From Anaerococcus degeneri (GTDB taxonomy: Bacteria; Bacillota; Clostridia; Tissierellales; Peptoniphilaceae), in NCBI RefSeq assembly GCF_017874475.1, contig NZ_JAGGLO010000005.1:1-64000 (forward strand): DNA of 64,000 nt, written 5' to 3'. A program made the translations under genes and the position numbers. Position 1 is the first letter of the stretch. The number at the start of each line of letters is the position of its first letter. Positions 34,409-42,698 of this stretch are shown here, in pieces. Below the pieces are notes generated by a model. The model was not told the DNA's origin. It worked only from the letters and a program-made list of their open reading frames with translations, and made no database searches.

Positions 34409-36001
34409 TTAAATGAACAAAATACCCCTGCCATCATATACACTTTCTGTATTTTGATTTCCACATCTAATTGCTCTATCAAGGCCCATGATAGTAGCAA
34501 TAGCTCCATCAATCTTTTCTGTTGACTTTTCCTTATCTGCTTTTATATTTCCAGCAGGATCGGTTCTAATAAAAATATTATCCATCATCCATCTAAGAAC
34601 CGGATTTCCACCGTGAGCAAGCTTTTGTTCCAGTGTTAATTTCATAAGTTCCTTAGTAGGTGGACTCATATCCTTAAAACCTTGTCCAAAAGGAACTACA
34701 GTAAAGCCCATATTTTCTAGGTTTTGTACCATCTGAACAGCACCCCACCTATCGAAGGCAATTTCTCTAATGTTGAACCTTTCTCCTAGCTTTTCTATGA
34801 ATTTTTCAATATATCCATAGTGAACAACATTACCTTCTGTTGTCTGAATGTATCCTTGTCTTTCCCAAACATCATAAGGTACATGGTCACGTTTTACTCT
34901 TAAACCCAGCGTATCTTCAGGTAGCCAAAAGAAAGGCATAATGCAAATTTTATCGTCTTCATCTATTGGAGGAAACACTAAAACAAAGGCTGTAATATCC
35001 GTTGTAGATGAAAGGTCAAGGCCTCCGTAGCATACTCTGCCTTCAAGTTCATCTTCATCTACTGCAAAGGAACAAGCATCCCATTTTTCCATTGGCATCC
35101 ATCTAATTGCTTGTTTTACCCATTGGTTAAGTCTTAATTGTCTGAAGGAGTTTTCTTCTCCCGGATTTTGCTTTGCTGATTCACAGGCAGCCTTTACTTT
35201 ATCAATTCCAACCGTCACCCCAAGAGATGGATTTGCTTTCTTCCATACTTTTGGATCTGTCCAGTCATCTTCTTCATCAGCACCATAAATCACTGGATAA
35301 AAAGTGGAATCTATTTTTCTTCCTTCTAAAATATCCTTAGCCTTTTGATGCGTTTCATAGCAGATAGAATGTGTGTCTGTACCTGCTGTTGTTATAAGAA
35401 AATATAAAGGCTGAGTTCTAGCATCACCTGAACCTTTAGTCATAACATCAAAGAGTTTTCTGTTTGGCTGGGTATGAAGTTCATCAAAGACTACACCATG
35501 AATGTTAAACCCATGCTTGGAGTAGGCTTCCGCTGATAATACTTGATAGAAAGAATTTGTTGGCTTATAGATAATTCTTTTTTGTGATGCCAGTATCTTA
35601 ACTCTACGGTTAAGTGCAGGACACATCCTTACCATATCTGCTGCAACATCAAACACTATAGTTGCCTGCTGTCTATCAGCAGCACATCCATATACCTCAG
35701 CTCTTTCTTCATTATCACCACAGCAAAGAAGTAAGGCAACAGCTGCTGCAAGTTCACTCTTTCCCATCTTCTTTGGGATTTCAATGTAGGCTGTATTAAA
35801 CTGCCTATATCCATTTGGTTTAATCACTCCAAATAAATCTCTTATGATTTGCTCTTGCCAAGGAAGTAACTTAAATGGCTTACCAGCCCAGGTGCCTTTG
35901 GTGTGGCTTAGGCATTCAATGAAATTTACAGCATAATCTGCATGATCCCTGCTATAGATAGAATCTTTTAATTTAAATTTTGTAGTCTTGTATTTTGCCA
36001 T
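34409..36001 (-). CDS. Terminase large subunit
   Basis: A 530-residue packaging motor of the HK97/Terminase_1 family. The ATPase part has 'PKKMGKSELAAAVALLL' as Walker A (near residue 88) and 'HGVVFDELHTQPN' as Walker B (near residue 180). The nuclease part has 'YGGLDLSSTTDITAFVLVF' near residue 325 and 'EIAFDRWGAVQM' near residue 420. I chose ATG 36001 with a GGGGTGAG site. It cuts and pumps DNA with the small subunit encoded at 41464, unusually far away because the modification genes lie between them. Confidence 0.9.
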   Translation of the reverse strand: MAKYKTTKFKLKDSIYSRDHADYAVNFIECLSHTKGTWAGKPFKLLPWQEQIIRDLFGVIKPNGYRQFNTAYIEIPKKMGKSELAAAVALLLCCGDNEERAEVYGCAADRQQATIVFDVAADMVRMCPALNRRVKILASQKRIIYKPTNSFYQVLSAEAYSKHGFNIHGVVFDELHTQPNRKLFDVMTKGSGDARTQPLYFLITTAGTDTHSICYETHQKAKDILEGRKIDSTFYPVIYGADEEDDWTDPKVWKKANPSLGVTVGIDKVKAACESAKQNPGEENSFRQLRLNQWVKQAIRWMPMEKWDACSFAVDEDELEGRVCYGGLDLSSTTDITAFVLVFPPIDEDDKICIMPFFWLPEDTLGLRVKRDHVPYDVWERQGYIQTTEGNVVHYGYIEKFIEKLGERFNIREIAFDRWGAVQMVQNLENMGFTVVPFGQGFKDMSPPTKELMKLTLEQKLAHGGNPVLRWMMDNIFIRTDPAGNIKADKEKSTEKIDGAIATIMGLDRAIRCGNQNTESVYDGRGILFI

Positions 36002-36087
36002 CAACTCACCCCTTTTAGACATAAAAAATACAGCCCTTTGGCTGCTACTACGAGAAACAGAGCCTAGGCTCTGAAAATCTTTTATTG

Positions 36088-36366
36088 TTAGTTTTGTTTT
36101 AATGCCCACTCAATTGCGTGACCATCATCTTTGAATCGTTCTTCGCTTACTTCCCTTAGTCCAATAAAACCTTCACATGAATGGTCATCATCTAGAAATT
36201 CATGAACTGCTGCAAAGTAGCAATTACCATCTGGGTGATAGTAGTGTCCTACAAGAATCACCCTATCTCCAAAGGTTATGACCCTACCCCATCTAGTTTC
36301 TAAATCTTCCGGTGTTGCCTGTGTTGGTATCTTGTACTTGTTAGCTAAATCTATCATTTTGCTCAT
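36088..36366 (-). CDS. Hypothetical phage protein
   Basis: A 92-residue acidic protein (MSKMIDLANKYKIPTQATPED...) with 'FGDRVILVGHYYHPDGNCYFAAVHEF', quoted in part; it may form a small alpha-beta fold. It abuts the 81-residue gene by one base. Function unknown. Confidence 0.5.
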   Translation of the reverse strand: MSKMIDLANKYKIPTQATPEDLETRWGRVITFGDRVILVGHYYHPDGNCYFAAVHEFLDDDHSCEGFIGLREVSEERFKDDGHAIEWALKQN

Positions 36367-36367
36367 C

Positions 36368-36613
36368 TTATTTCCCCTCCAATTCTAAGAATTCATCGTA
36401 GGTGATAAGACCTGCATCGTAGAGTTCAAAGTTTTCGTTTCCTTTATAGAATTCTCTTTCTTTTTCTTCTCTTGCTTTGGCTCTTTTTAGGTATTCGTTC
36501 CAGCCAATCTTGCCTTCGTCATAAAGTTTTCTTTCAGGCTCTCTTTTATAAAATGCTGCTTTCTTATCATTTAGTTTTTTTGTCGCTTCCTTAAAAATTT
36601 CTTGCTTTGTCAT
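36368..36613 (-). CDS. Small charged hypothetical phage protein with internal repeat
   Basis: An 81-residue highly charged helical protein. Two related halves can be seen: 'FYKREPERKLYDEGKIGWNEYL' and 'FYKGNENFELYDAGLITYDEFL', each quoted in part, so it arose by tandem duplication of a roughly 33-residue unit. It lies 18 bases downstream of a duplicated promoter element (36631-36674). Confidence 0.55.
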   Translation of the reverse strand: MTKQEIFKEATKKLNDKKAAFYKREPERKLYDEGKIGWNEYLKRAKAREEKEREFYKGNENFELYDAGLITYDEFLELEGK

Positions 36614-36630
36614 GTGCGTTTCTCCTTTGT

Positions 36631-36674
36631 TTTTGGTATGTGTATATTCCCGTAATTTGAAGGATATATCAAGT
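36631..36674 (-). promoter_or_regulatory. Phage promoter/leader element, copy 1
   Basis: On the minus strand TTGATA (36672-36667) and GAATAT (36649-36644) are 17 bases apart. A 24-base block covering the -10 region (36631-36654) is identical to that at 37772-37795, with the same 12-base gap to TATCAAGT. The block ends 18 bases before a start codon. Confidence 0.65.
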
Positions 36675-36719
36675 CATTTTTAAAGAAATATGTGCTTTAT
36701 TTTCATAATAATAGTAGTT

Positions 36720-36893
36720 TTATTTGCCGTATAGAATGAAATCAACATAGGCTTTTCTATCCGTTTCAAGAAAATCTACAAGTTCATAAAAATCCATTTC
36801 ATAAGCGATTCTTTGAACTACTCTTATATCAAACATATTAGTAATCCCTGTTTTTCTAATAGCAAGTATCTGTTCCTTTATCTTATCGTTCAT
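36720..36893 (-). CDS. DUF5049 family small phage protein
   Basis: A 57-residue protein beginning MNDKIKEQILAIRKTGITNMFD, shown here as its first residues. It matches the DUF5049 family, common beside C5 methyltransferases and terminases in Firmicutes phages. Start ATG 36893 has GGAGGGTTTCAG. Role unknown. Confidence 0.65.
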   Translation of the reverse strand: MNDKIKEQILAIRKTGITNMFDIRVVQRIAYEMDFYELVDFLETDRKAYVDFILYGK

Positions 36894-37113
36894 CTGAAAC
36901 CCTCCTGCAGAAATCTTCACCATAAGCTACACTTAGGCTACTTCCGTTATCCCAAGAAACCATAATAGAGCCAATATCATCAACACCTCTTACTGTTCCT
37001 GCTGTACCAATAGGCGGTGCCTGAATATCCTCCATAAAGACAAGCTCTACTCTAGTTCCAACTGGATACTTTTTTCTTAATTCTTCAACAACCTCTTTAT
37101 TTGGAAATCTCAT
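36883..37113 (-). CDS. DUF4314 family small phage protein
   Basis: A protein of about 76 residues starting MRFPNKEVVEELRKKYP and containing 'GTRVELVFMEDIQAPPIGT' and 'VSWDNGSSLSVAYGEDFCRRV'. This SH3-like DUF4314 pattern is frequent in these phages. The ATG at 37113 is well spaced from GGAGGTC. It overlaps both neighbours. Confidence 0.65.
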   Translation of the reverse strand: MRFPNKEVVEELRKKYPVGTRVELVFMEDIQAPPIGTAGTVRGVDDIGSIMVSWDNGSSLSVAYGEDFCRRVSDER

Positions 37114-37753
37114 CTTCATGACCTCCATTTCTAAATGCTGATGATCCTGAAAGCTTTTCAAGAAGTATTTTTCTATCTTTCTTAAATTCATCTCCGATAA
37201 AGCCTAGTCTTAAAAGAAAACATCTAAAGGCATACTTTTCATTGACTACTTCTTTGGAAGAATCGTTGATGCGTTTGGCATCCATACTCATCTTACAAAG
37301 TGCAGCAATAAATTTTGTATATGTCATTATATGTTCGTTATCGATATTTTCAAACCAAGGAAAACTTATTTTTTCTTCATCTTCCTCTATCTCAAGGCTT
37401 GTAATTCCTAGTGCCTTTTTGATTAAATCGCCCTTATTTTCAAAGATTTTCTCTAGCTTGGATAAATCCACCTTCTCTCTTGGAATTGCCACTGTAAGCC
37501 CCTGTGTGGCCACTGGCTCCCTTTTAATCTCTTCTTTAGGTACAAAGCCGTCACCGATAAGATTGTGAACTAACCTTTCAAGTGCGAAATCATCTTCACA
37601 TAAAACCGTTCCCGTCTTATCAATTGTAAAGATTCCAACCTCATAAGCTGTACTTGGCATTCCTAAATACTTGGATTTTTCATTTGTGATTCTTTCAATC
37701 CCTTTGACAAGCTCTTTTCTCTCTTTACCTGTAACATTAAATTTTACTTGCAC
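37097..37753 (-). CDS. Phage protein of the 'virulence-related' family
   Basis: A 218-residue protein beginning MQVKFNVTGKERKELV. Relatives in Clostridia phages and elements are usually labelled virulence-related protein without a known function. A typical N-terminal segment (YLGMPSTAYEVG, residues 30-41) and an alpha-helical C-terminus with 'MSMDAKRINDSSKEVVNEKYAFRCFL', partly quoted, can be seen. It lies 19 bases downstream of promoter copy 2. Confidence 0.6.
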   Translation of the reverse strand: MQVKFNVTGKERKELVKGIERITNEKSKYLGMPSTAYEVGIFTIDKTGTVLCEDDFALERLVHNLIGDGFVPKEEIKREPVATQGLTVAIPREKVDLSKLEKIFENKGDLIKKALGITSLEIEEDEEKISFPWFENIDNEHIMTYTKFIAALCKMSMDAKRINDSSKEVVNEKYAFRCFLLRLGFIGDEFKKDRKILLEKLSGSSAFRNGGHEDEISK

Positions 37754-37771
37754 TTGTTTTTCCTCCTTTAG

Positions 37772-37815
37772 TTTTGGTATGTGTATATTCCCGTACTATC
37801 AGAGATTTATCAAGT
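37772..37815 (-). promoter_or_regulatory. Phage promoter/leader element, copy 2
   Basis: TTGATA (37813-37808) and GAATAT (37790-37785) are again 17 bases apart. The 24-base block 37772-37795 equals that of copy 1, placed 19 bases before the next start codon. Conservation of the -10 and leader but not of the spacer suggests a site read by a specific polymerase factor or operator protein. Confidence 0.65.
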
Positions 37816-37827
37816 TATATCTGTGCA

Positions 37828-39420
37828 TTACTTAAAATAAAAGTGCTTAATTCCTGCAAGTACAAAACATACATTAGGAAGTGCCACGCCATTTCCCCAC
37901 ATCTTATATTCAGCTGAATCTGTATGAGGACTAGCAAGCCACTTTCTTATCTGTTTTTCACTTCTAGGCTTAGTAGCTTTCGTCACAACTTTCCTATAGG
38001 TTTCAAAGACTTCAGTCCAAAATATCAATTCTCCCTCTGTGGGATTGATAGTTTCTAAATCATCACACCAACCATCTGGGAAACCTTGAAGTCTTCCGCA
38101 TTCCTTTGGAGTTAGTCTTCTAACAATATATCTTTGACCCGCCACGTCATTTACAACAGGTGGATCTTTATAGTCACTTGCAACTAAAGTATTAGCTAGA
38201 TTTTCTACCGCCTCAGTATGATGGGAGTTTTTGCTGGTTGAATAGATTTCCTTTTCAACGATGAGTTTGCCTTGACCTGCCATCTCACTATGAACACCCT
38301 TTGGCCCATCCATCGCACAAAGTGTACCTGCTGTTTTGTCACAGTAGACAATGGCAAGTCCGCCTTGATTGGCTTCCGGTGAGTTTTGACCCGTGTTAAT
38401 GGTTCTTGCCACATCAGTTTCATAAACATTAGCTCTATGATTTTTGGTGTTTTCTGATGTAATACGGACATCAAAGGTTCTGGTACTATCCTCAACTACA
38501 AAAGGCTGGTTGTTTCCACCAGTTCCAAGGCTTGCTCCTATAGTATTACTCACAGCAAGAGGTCCTTTAAATCTAGAGTCCTGTCCATGATTTTCAAATA
38601 CCAATGGTGGATGATTCCCTACGCTTGCGGTGATTGTTCCACTCTTATTTTTATGAACATCCATCCTCTGACCCCCTTGGTCATTTAAGCATAGATTTGT
38701 GACTGAACTTCTAATGCTACCTTTAGAACCTGTGGCAGTTCTTTGCCACGGGCTTTTGCTCTTTTCAAGATGCCAAGGCATGCCCTCGGACTCAAATAAT
38801 ATTTTTCCGGCACTTCTTCCATTAAAATCGCAGACAAGATAGATGCGTCTTCTTCTTTGGGGAACTCCCCAGTACTGAGCATCAAATACCCTCCATGCGA
38901 GTGAGAAATCTTCTGCCATGATAAGACCTGCGTTTTGCCATTTCTTAGGTCTAGCCTCATCAATTTTATGTCCTTTGATCCCACAGATTTCTTTGAGGAC
39001 TGAAAAGAAGTCCTCTCCTTTGTTTGAGGAGAATGCACCTGGCACATTTTCCCAAACGATATATCTTGGTTTTTCTCCATGCGTTTCCTCCCTCATTTCT
39101 TTAATAATTCTAATTGCCTCATAAAATAAATTAGAGCGAGAACCACTTAGCCCCGCTCTTTTACCTGCTATAGACATATCTTGGCATGGGCTGCCAAAAG
39201 TGATAATGTCCACAGGTTCTATTTCATTTCCTTTAATACCAGATATATCTCCTAAATGTTTTACATCCGGCATTCTTCTAGTTGTTACTCTAATTGGAAA
39301 AGGCTCAATTTCTGAACAACTAATAGGCTTTATACCTACAAGTTTTGCTCCTAAACAAAATCCTCCTGAACCATCAAATAGAGAACAAAGTGTTAGAGGT
39401 TTATTTTGTTTTTTCTCCAT
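37828..39420 (-). CDS. Phage DNA cytosine-C5 methyltransferase, multi-repeat type
   Basis: A 530-residue C5-MTase. Motif I 'SLFDGSGGFCLG' is at about residue 13, motif IV 'GSPCQDMS' has catalytic Cys79, the ENV motif lies near 123, 'QRRRRIYLV' near 190, and the C-terminal 'WGNGVALPNV' near 512. Between VIII and IX lies a long target-recognition region (about 230-425) with five degenerate repeats such as SGTITASVG, NTIGASLG, ARTINTG, GTLCAMDG and NTLVASDY. It probably methylates phage DNA against host restriction. It overlaps the next MTase by 20 bases. Confidence 0.88.
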   Translation of the reverse strand: MEKKQNKPLTLCSLFDGSGGFCLGAKLVGIKPISCSEIEPFPIRVTTRRMPDVKHLGDISGIKGNEIEPVDIITFGSPCQDMSIAGKRAGLSGSRSNLFYEAIRIIKEMREETHGEKPRYIVWENVPGAFSSNKGEDFFSVLKEICGIKGHKIDEARPKKWQNAGLIMAEDFSLAWRVFDAQYWGVPQRRRRIYLVCDFNGRSAGKILFESEGMPWHLEKSKSPWQRTATGSKGSIRSSVTNLCLNDQGGQRMDVHKNKSGTITASVGNHPPLVFENHGQDSRFKGPLAVSNTIGASLGTGGNNQPFVVEDSTRTFDVRITSENTKNHRANVYETDVARTINTGQNSPEANQGGLAIVYCDKTAGTLCAMDGPKGVHSEMAGQGKLIVEKEIYSTSKNSHHTEAVENLANTLVASDYKDPPVVNDVAGQRYIVRRLTPKECGRLQGFPDGWCDDLETINPTEGELIFWTEVFETYRKVVTKATKPRSEKQIRKWLASPHTDSAEYKMWGNGVALPNVCFVLAGIKHFYFK

Positions 39421-40663
39421 GTGTTTCCACCTCTTTCACTAAATCTTTATATGATAATTTCTTACCACCACGAATCACATAGACATTTTCATTATCCCCG
39501 GTATCTTCCACATATCGTCTTAAAATAACTGATGCATACTTTTCATCAAGTTCCATCGTATGACAGATTCGATTTGTCTTTTCACAAGCAATTAAGGTTG
39601 AACCACTACCTCCAAAGGTATCAATGACGATGGCATTTTCTTGACTTGAGTTTTGAATCGGATAGGAAAGTAAATCTAGTGGCTTTGATGTCGGATGATT
39701 TTCATTTCTCTTTGGTTTATCAAAGTTCCAAATAGTTGTTTGTTTTCTATCGGAATACCATGAATGCCTACCATTTTTAAGAAAGCCATAAAGCACAGGT
39801 TCATGTTGCCACTGATAATCACTTCTACCAAGAACAAGTGAGTTCTTTACCCATATACAACAGCCTGCAAGATGAAATCCTGCATCAATAAAGGCTTTTC
39901 TAAAATTAAGTCCTTCCGTATCAGCGTGAAATATATAGGCTGCTCCACCACTTTCCAAATGCTCTGCCATATTTTGAAAGGATAGAAGAAGGAAATTATA
40001 AAACTCTTCCTCTTTCATCGAATCGTTTTTTATCGTAAGTCCACTGGCACTTTTAAATGAGACCCCATAAGGGGGATCGGTAATAATGAGATTGGCTTTT
40101 TTACCACCCATCAAAGTATCTACATCTTCCTTACTTGTTGCATCACCACACATCAGACTGTGTTTGCCAACATTCCAGATATCGCCTTTTTCTACAAAGG
40201 CAGCTTTTTCAAGTGCTGATGTCAAGTCAAATTTATCATCTTCCACCGTTTCCTTTTCAGAATTTCCAAATAACTCATCAAGTTCTGCTCCATCAAAGCC
40301 CGTTAGAGCTAAATCAAAATCCATTCCTTCTAATTCTTCAATCTCAATTCGGAGTAGTTCCTCATCCCAGCCAGCATCCAGTGCCATTTTGTTGTCAGCT
40401 ATGATATATGCTTTCTTCTGTGCCTCAGATAGATAGTCTACAAGTACACATGGCACTTCTTCCATCTTTTCTTCCTTAGCTGCCATAACTCTTCCGTGAC
40501 CTGCGATGATATTAAACTTTGAATCGATGATGACCGGATTGATAAAACCAAATTCTCGTAAAGAGGATCTAAGTTTCATAATCTGCTCTGGGGAGTGAGT
40601 TCTTGCATTATTCACATAAGGGACTAGTTTACTAATTTCCACCATTTCCATTTTTGTTTTCAT
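39401..40663 (-). CDS. ParB-fused adenine/N4-cytosine DNA methyltransferase
   Basis: A 420-residue protein with an N-terminal ParB-like nuclease-type domain (residues 8-95, with 'NPVIIDSKFNIIAGHGR') and a C-terminal beta-class N6/N4 MTase. The catalytic DPPYG is at 196-200, and the SAM site 'DTFGGSGSTLIACE' lies near 352. Such phage enzymes modify phage DNA; specificity is unknown. ATG 40663 has a GGTGAGCTT site. Neighbours are another MTase and an S-adenosylmethionine synthetase. Confidence 0.88.
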   Translation of the reverse strand: MKTKMEMVEISKLVPYVNNARTHSPEQIMKLRSSLREFGFINPVIIDSKFNIIAGHGRVMAAKEEKMEEVPCVLVDYLSEAQKKAYIIADNKMALDAGWDEELLRIEIEELEGMDFDLALTGFDGAELDELFGNSEKETVEDDKFDLTSALEKAAFVEKGDIWNVGKHSLMCGDATSKEDVDTLMGGKKANLIITDPPYGVSFKSASGLTIKNDSMKEEEFYNFLLLSFQNMAEHLESGGAAYIFHADTEGLNFRKAFIDAGFHLAGCCIWVKNSLVLGRSDYQWQHEPVLYGFLKNGRHSWYSDRKQTTIWNFDKPKRNENHPTSKPLDLLSYPIQNSSQENAIVIDTFGGSGSTLIACEKTNRICHTMELDEKYASVILRRYVEDTGDNENVYVIRGGKKLSYKDLVKEVETHGEKTK

Positions 40664-40675
40664 AAGCTCACCCCA

Positions 40676-41458
40676 TTAAAAAAGACCCCATTCAGCGAAC
40701 TTTTCAAATCCACCAATAGAGTCTATATACTTTCTTGCGATATTCACGATTTCGCTATACGGCTTACCATCAACTACTTCATCACCAATGGCACAGCTAA
40801 GTTCAATCGGTCTTTGTTCCACCTGTGCTTTAAGAAAAGCGTAGATATTTACTGATATATCTGCTTTGGATAAGTCTTTACCATGAAGACCGCCGCCTGT
40901 AACTGAATCAGCCATGTCCGATCCAAGTTTACGGTTTGTTGCTCCTGTATCTACATCAGTTCCACCAGTCCAAAAGCCTAGAGGATTAATAATAGCAGAC
41001 TGATATTTACCTTTTAATTCTTCATTATTCGCATGGCTTTGGCAGATGATTAGCTTCTTATCATCAAGGATATATTTTCCATCATAGGGATAAGTTCCAT
41101 AGATTTCTCTTGCAATTTTACTTAAAGCCTTATCTTCATCTGTTAATGGCATACCTTTAAAGATACCATTATCACCACATCGGATAGTTTCTTCTTGGTT
41201 TTTAGATAGGTGTTTATCTTGTCTTGCAATGACAATATCTTTTTTAACCTTTCCAGCAATACGAGCTATTGCCTCTTTAATTTCCTTATACTTAAAATTC
41301 ACCGTGCTTTCTATAATCACATGGCACACACCATGACCGATTAAGACTTCTACGGCAACTTTAGGATTATCACAATTTTTATATGCGATATCAACTATAG
41401 CACCTGCTATTCTATCTGCAATTTTATCTGGGTGTTTTGGATTTACTTTTTCTATCAT
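40676..41458 (-). CDS. Short phage S-adenosylmethionine synthetase
   Basis: A 260-residue homologue of methionine adenosyltransferase, which makes SAM from methionine and ATP. Cellular enzymes have about 390 residues. Conserved landmarks remain: HPDK near residue 10, CGDNGIFKG near 93, 'GGTDVDTGATNRKLGSD' near 165 and GGGLHGKD near 188. The central domain is shortened. Sitting between two methyltransferases and TerS, it would supply the methyl donor for phage DNA modification, if active. Confidence 0.82.
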   Translation of the reverse strand: MIEKVNPKHPDKIADRIAGAIVDIAYKNCDNPKVAVEVLIGHGVCHVIIESTVNFKYKEIKEAIARIAGKVKKDIVIARQDKHLSKNQEETIRCGDNGIFKGMPLTDEDKALSKIAREIYGTYPYDGKYILDDKKLIICQSHANNEELKGKYQSAIINPLGFWTGGTDVDTGATNRKLGSDMADSVTGGGLHGKDLSKADISVNIYAFLKAQVEQRPIELSCAIGDEVVDGKPYSEIVNIARKYIDSIGGFEKFAEWGLF

Positions 41459-41463
41459 TTTTC

Positions 41464-42042
41464 TTATCTCCTTCTTCTTAATAGCTGCTCCATAAGGTCA
41501 TCGCTATCTTCTTCATAAATTTCTGTACAGTTCTGTTTGACGATGTCGTATATCTCATACCAAATAAGATTTGCTGTTTTTTGAAACTGTGATGACATCT
41601 GAATAAATGGCGAAGCAATTACTCCACCTGTTGTTGGATGCTTTCCAAGCATTCCATATCTACTAATAGCATCCTCGCATTGAATATATCTGGCAAAGGC
41701 CTGTGAATATGACTCAAGCAATCTTTTATTTACTAACTTTTCGCATTTTCTCTCCTTTAGCCACAGCCATGTTTCTTTATATATTTCATCTGCGCCTAGT
41801 GGAATACCGTCCTTTTGTTTTGCAGATAGGTACTCACCAGGTTTTGGCATATCTATTCCATCAAGTTCTACACCATCAGGTAAATCTACAGAATCAAGTT
41901 CTGCATAGTACATATCCGGTATATCATTTGCAAGCAGTTTTACCTTTTCTCCATTTTGTATTTTTTCAGCTATCGGTCTTGGTTTATCTCCTGCTTTTAC
42001 TCTTCTCCCACCTCTATATGTTCCGTCTTTGGCCACATTCAT
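41464..42042 (-). CDS. Terminase small subunit (P27 family)
   Basis: A protein of about 192 residues of the P27 small-terminase family, which recognises the packaging site. Features are an N-terminal 'GGRRVKAGDKPRPIAEKI', 'DELYKETWLWLKERKCE'-type text and the C-terminal P27 signature 'GKHPTTGGVIASPFIQMSSQFQ', each quoted approximately. I preferred the ATG at 42042, spaced from AAAGGAAG; an ATG at 42060 would add six residues. Confidence 0.85.
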   Translation of the reverse strand: MNVAKDGTYRGGRRVKAGDKPRPIAEKIQNGEKVKLLANDIPDMYYAELDSVDLPDGVELDGIDMPKPGEYLSAKQKDGIPLGADEIYKETWLWLKERKCEKLVNKRLLESYSQAFARYIQCEDAISRYGMLGKHPTTGGVIASPFIQMSSQFQKTANLIWYEIYDIVKQNCTEIYEEDSDDLMEQLLRRRR

Positions 42043-42170
42043 CACTTCCTTTCCATTCATATTTTTTAGTTTTCTTTAATACCCCCTTTGAACCTGTGTT
42101 TTTGTGCATGAGACCCCACGCCCGTTCCACGGTGGCTAGGTTCGTAGAGATAATGACCGCCCCTACCCAT
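42043..42170 (-). other. Candidate cos (packaging) region
   Basis: The 128-bp gap between the HNH gene and terS is unusually GC-rich for this DNA (for example GGGTAGGGGCGGTC and CCGTGGAACGGGCGTGGGG on the minus strand). HNH-cos-terS order is standard for HK97-like cos phages of Firmicutes, in which HNH and terminase act together at cos. The nick positions cannot be read from sequence. Confidence 0.5.
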
Positions 42171-42530
42171 TTACTTTTTATTCCAACGGTCTCCTCTTTG
42201 GGCATGAATTCTCGCATGACACGATTTGCATAAAGATATCAAATTGCTTTTATTATGATTTCCACCTTCAGAAAGAGGTTTGATGTGATGCACTTCTTCT
42301 ACAGGAACTAAAATTTTCTTCTTAAAGCACTCCTCACAAAATGGATGCTCTTTAACATAAGCATCTCTTACTCTTTTCCACACTCGTCCGTACCTACGGC
42401 GTACAGCAGGATTCCTGTCGTACTTCTCGTAGCGTTGGTTCTCTTCCCTTTGATGCTTTTCACAAAACCTGCCATCAGTTAAGTTAGGACATCCAGAGTA
42501 AGAACATGGACGCTTTGGTTTTCTTGGCAA
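42171..42530 (-). CDS. HNH endonuclease of the packaging module
   Basis: A 119-residue HNH nuclease: N-terminal zinc-binding 'RPCSYSGCPNLTDGRFCEKH' and C-terminal 'CEECFKKKILVPVEEVHHIKP' with 'NLISLCKSCHARIH'. The catalytic H-N-H residues are present. It is needed for cos cleavage in related phages. The frame extends to 42632, but a TTG at 42530, spaced from AAAAGGAGGTGGAAGAC, fits the usual opening PRKPKRP. Confidence 0.85.
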   Translation of the reverse strand: MPRKPKRPCSYSGCPNLTDGRFCEKHQREENQRYEKYDRNPAVRRRYGRVWKRVRDAYVKEHPFCEECFKKKILVPVEEVHHIKPLSEGGNHNKSNLISLCKSCHARIHAQRGDRWNKK

Positions 42531-42665
42531 GTCTTCCACCTCCTTTTGGGCATAAGAAAAGCCCTGAAAGATTTCTCTCTCAAGGCTTGTATTCTTATAA
42601 TTTTTGCTAAGTATATCATACCACAAAGGCAAAACTATTAAAAGATAGTCAAACAGTATTATTTA

Positions 42666-42695
42666 GTCTCAAAGTGTCTCAAAGCGTCTCATTTT
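42666..42695. promoter_or_regulatory. Three 10-bp iterons, likely late-promoter activator site
   Basis: On the plus strand GTCTCAAAGT, GTCTCAAAGC and GTCTCATTTT follow each other with exactly 10-bp period, so they lie on one face of the helix. They stand directly behind the DUF1492 regulator gene and in front of HNH, terS and the late genes. A site for that regulator is the obvious reading. Confidence 0.65.
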
Positions 42696-42698
42696 GTA

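Noticed and set aside
42014-42217. 67-codon minus-strand frame in the cos gap
   Set aside because: It overlaps both terS and HNH in another frame and lacks a ribosome site; the region is better explained as a packaging site.
41703-42233. 176-codon plus-strand frame across terS, the cos gap and HNH
   Set aside because: It is antisense to two recognised genes and crosses their gap; composition is typical of a shadow frame.
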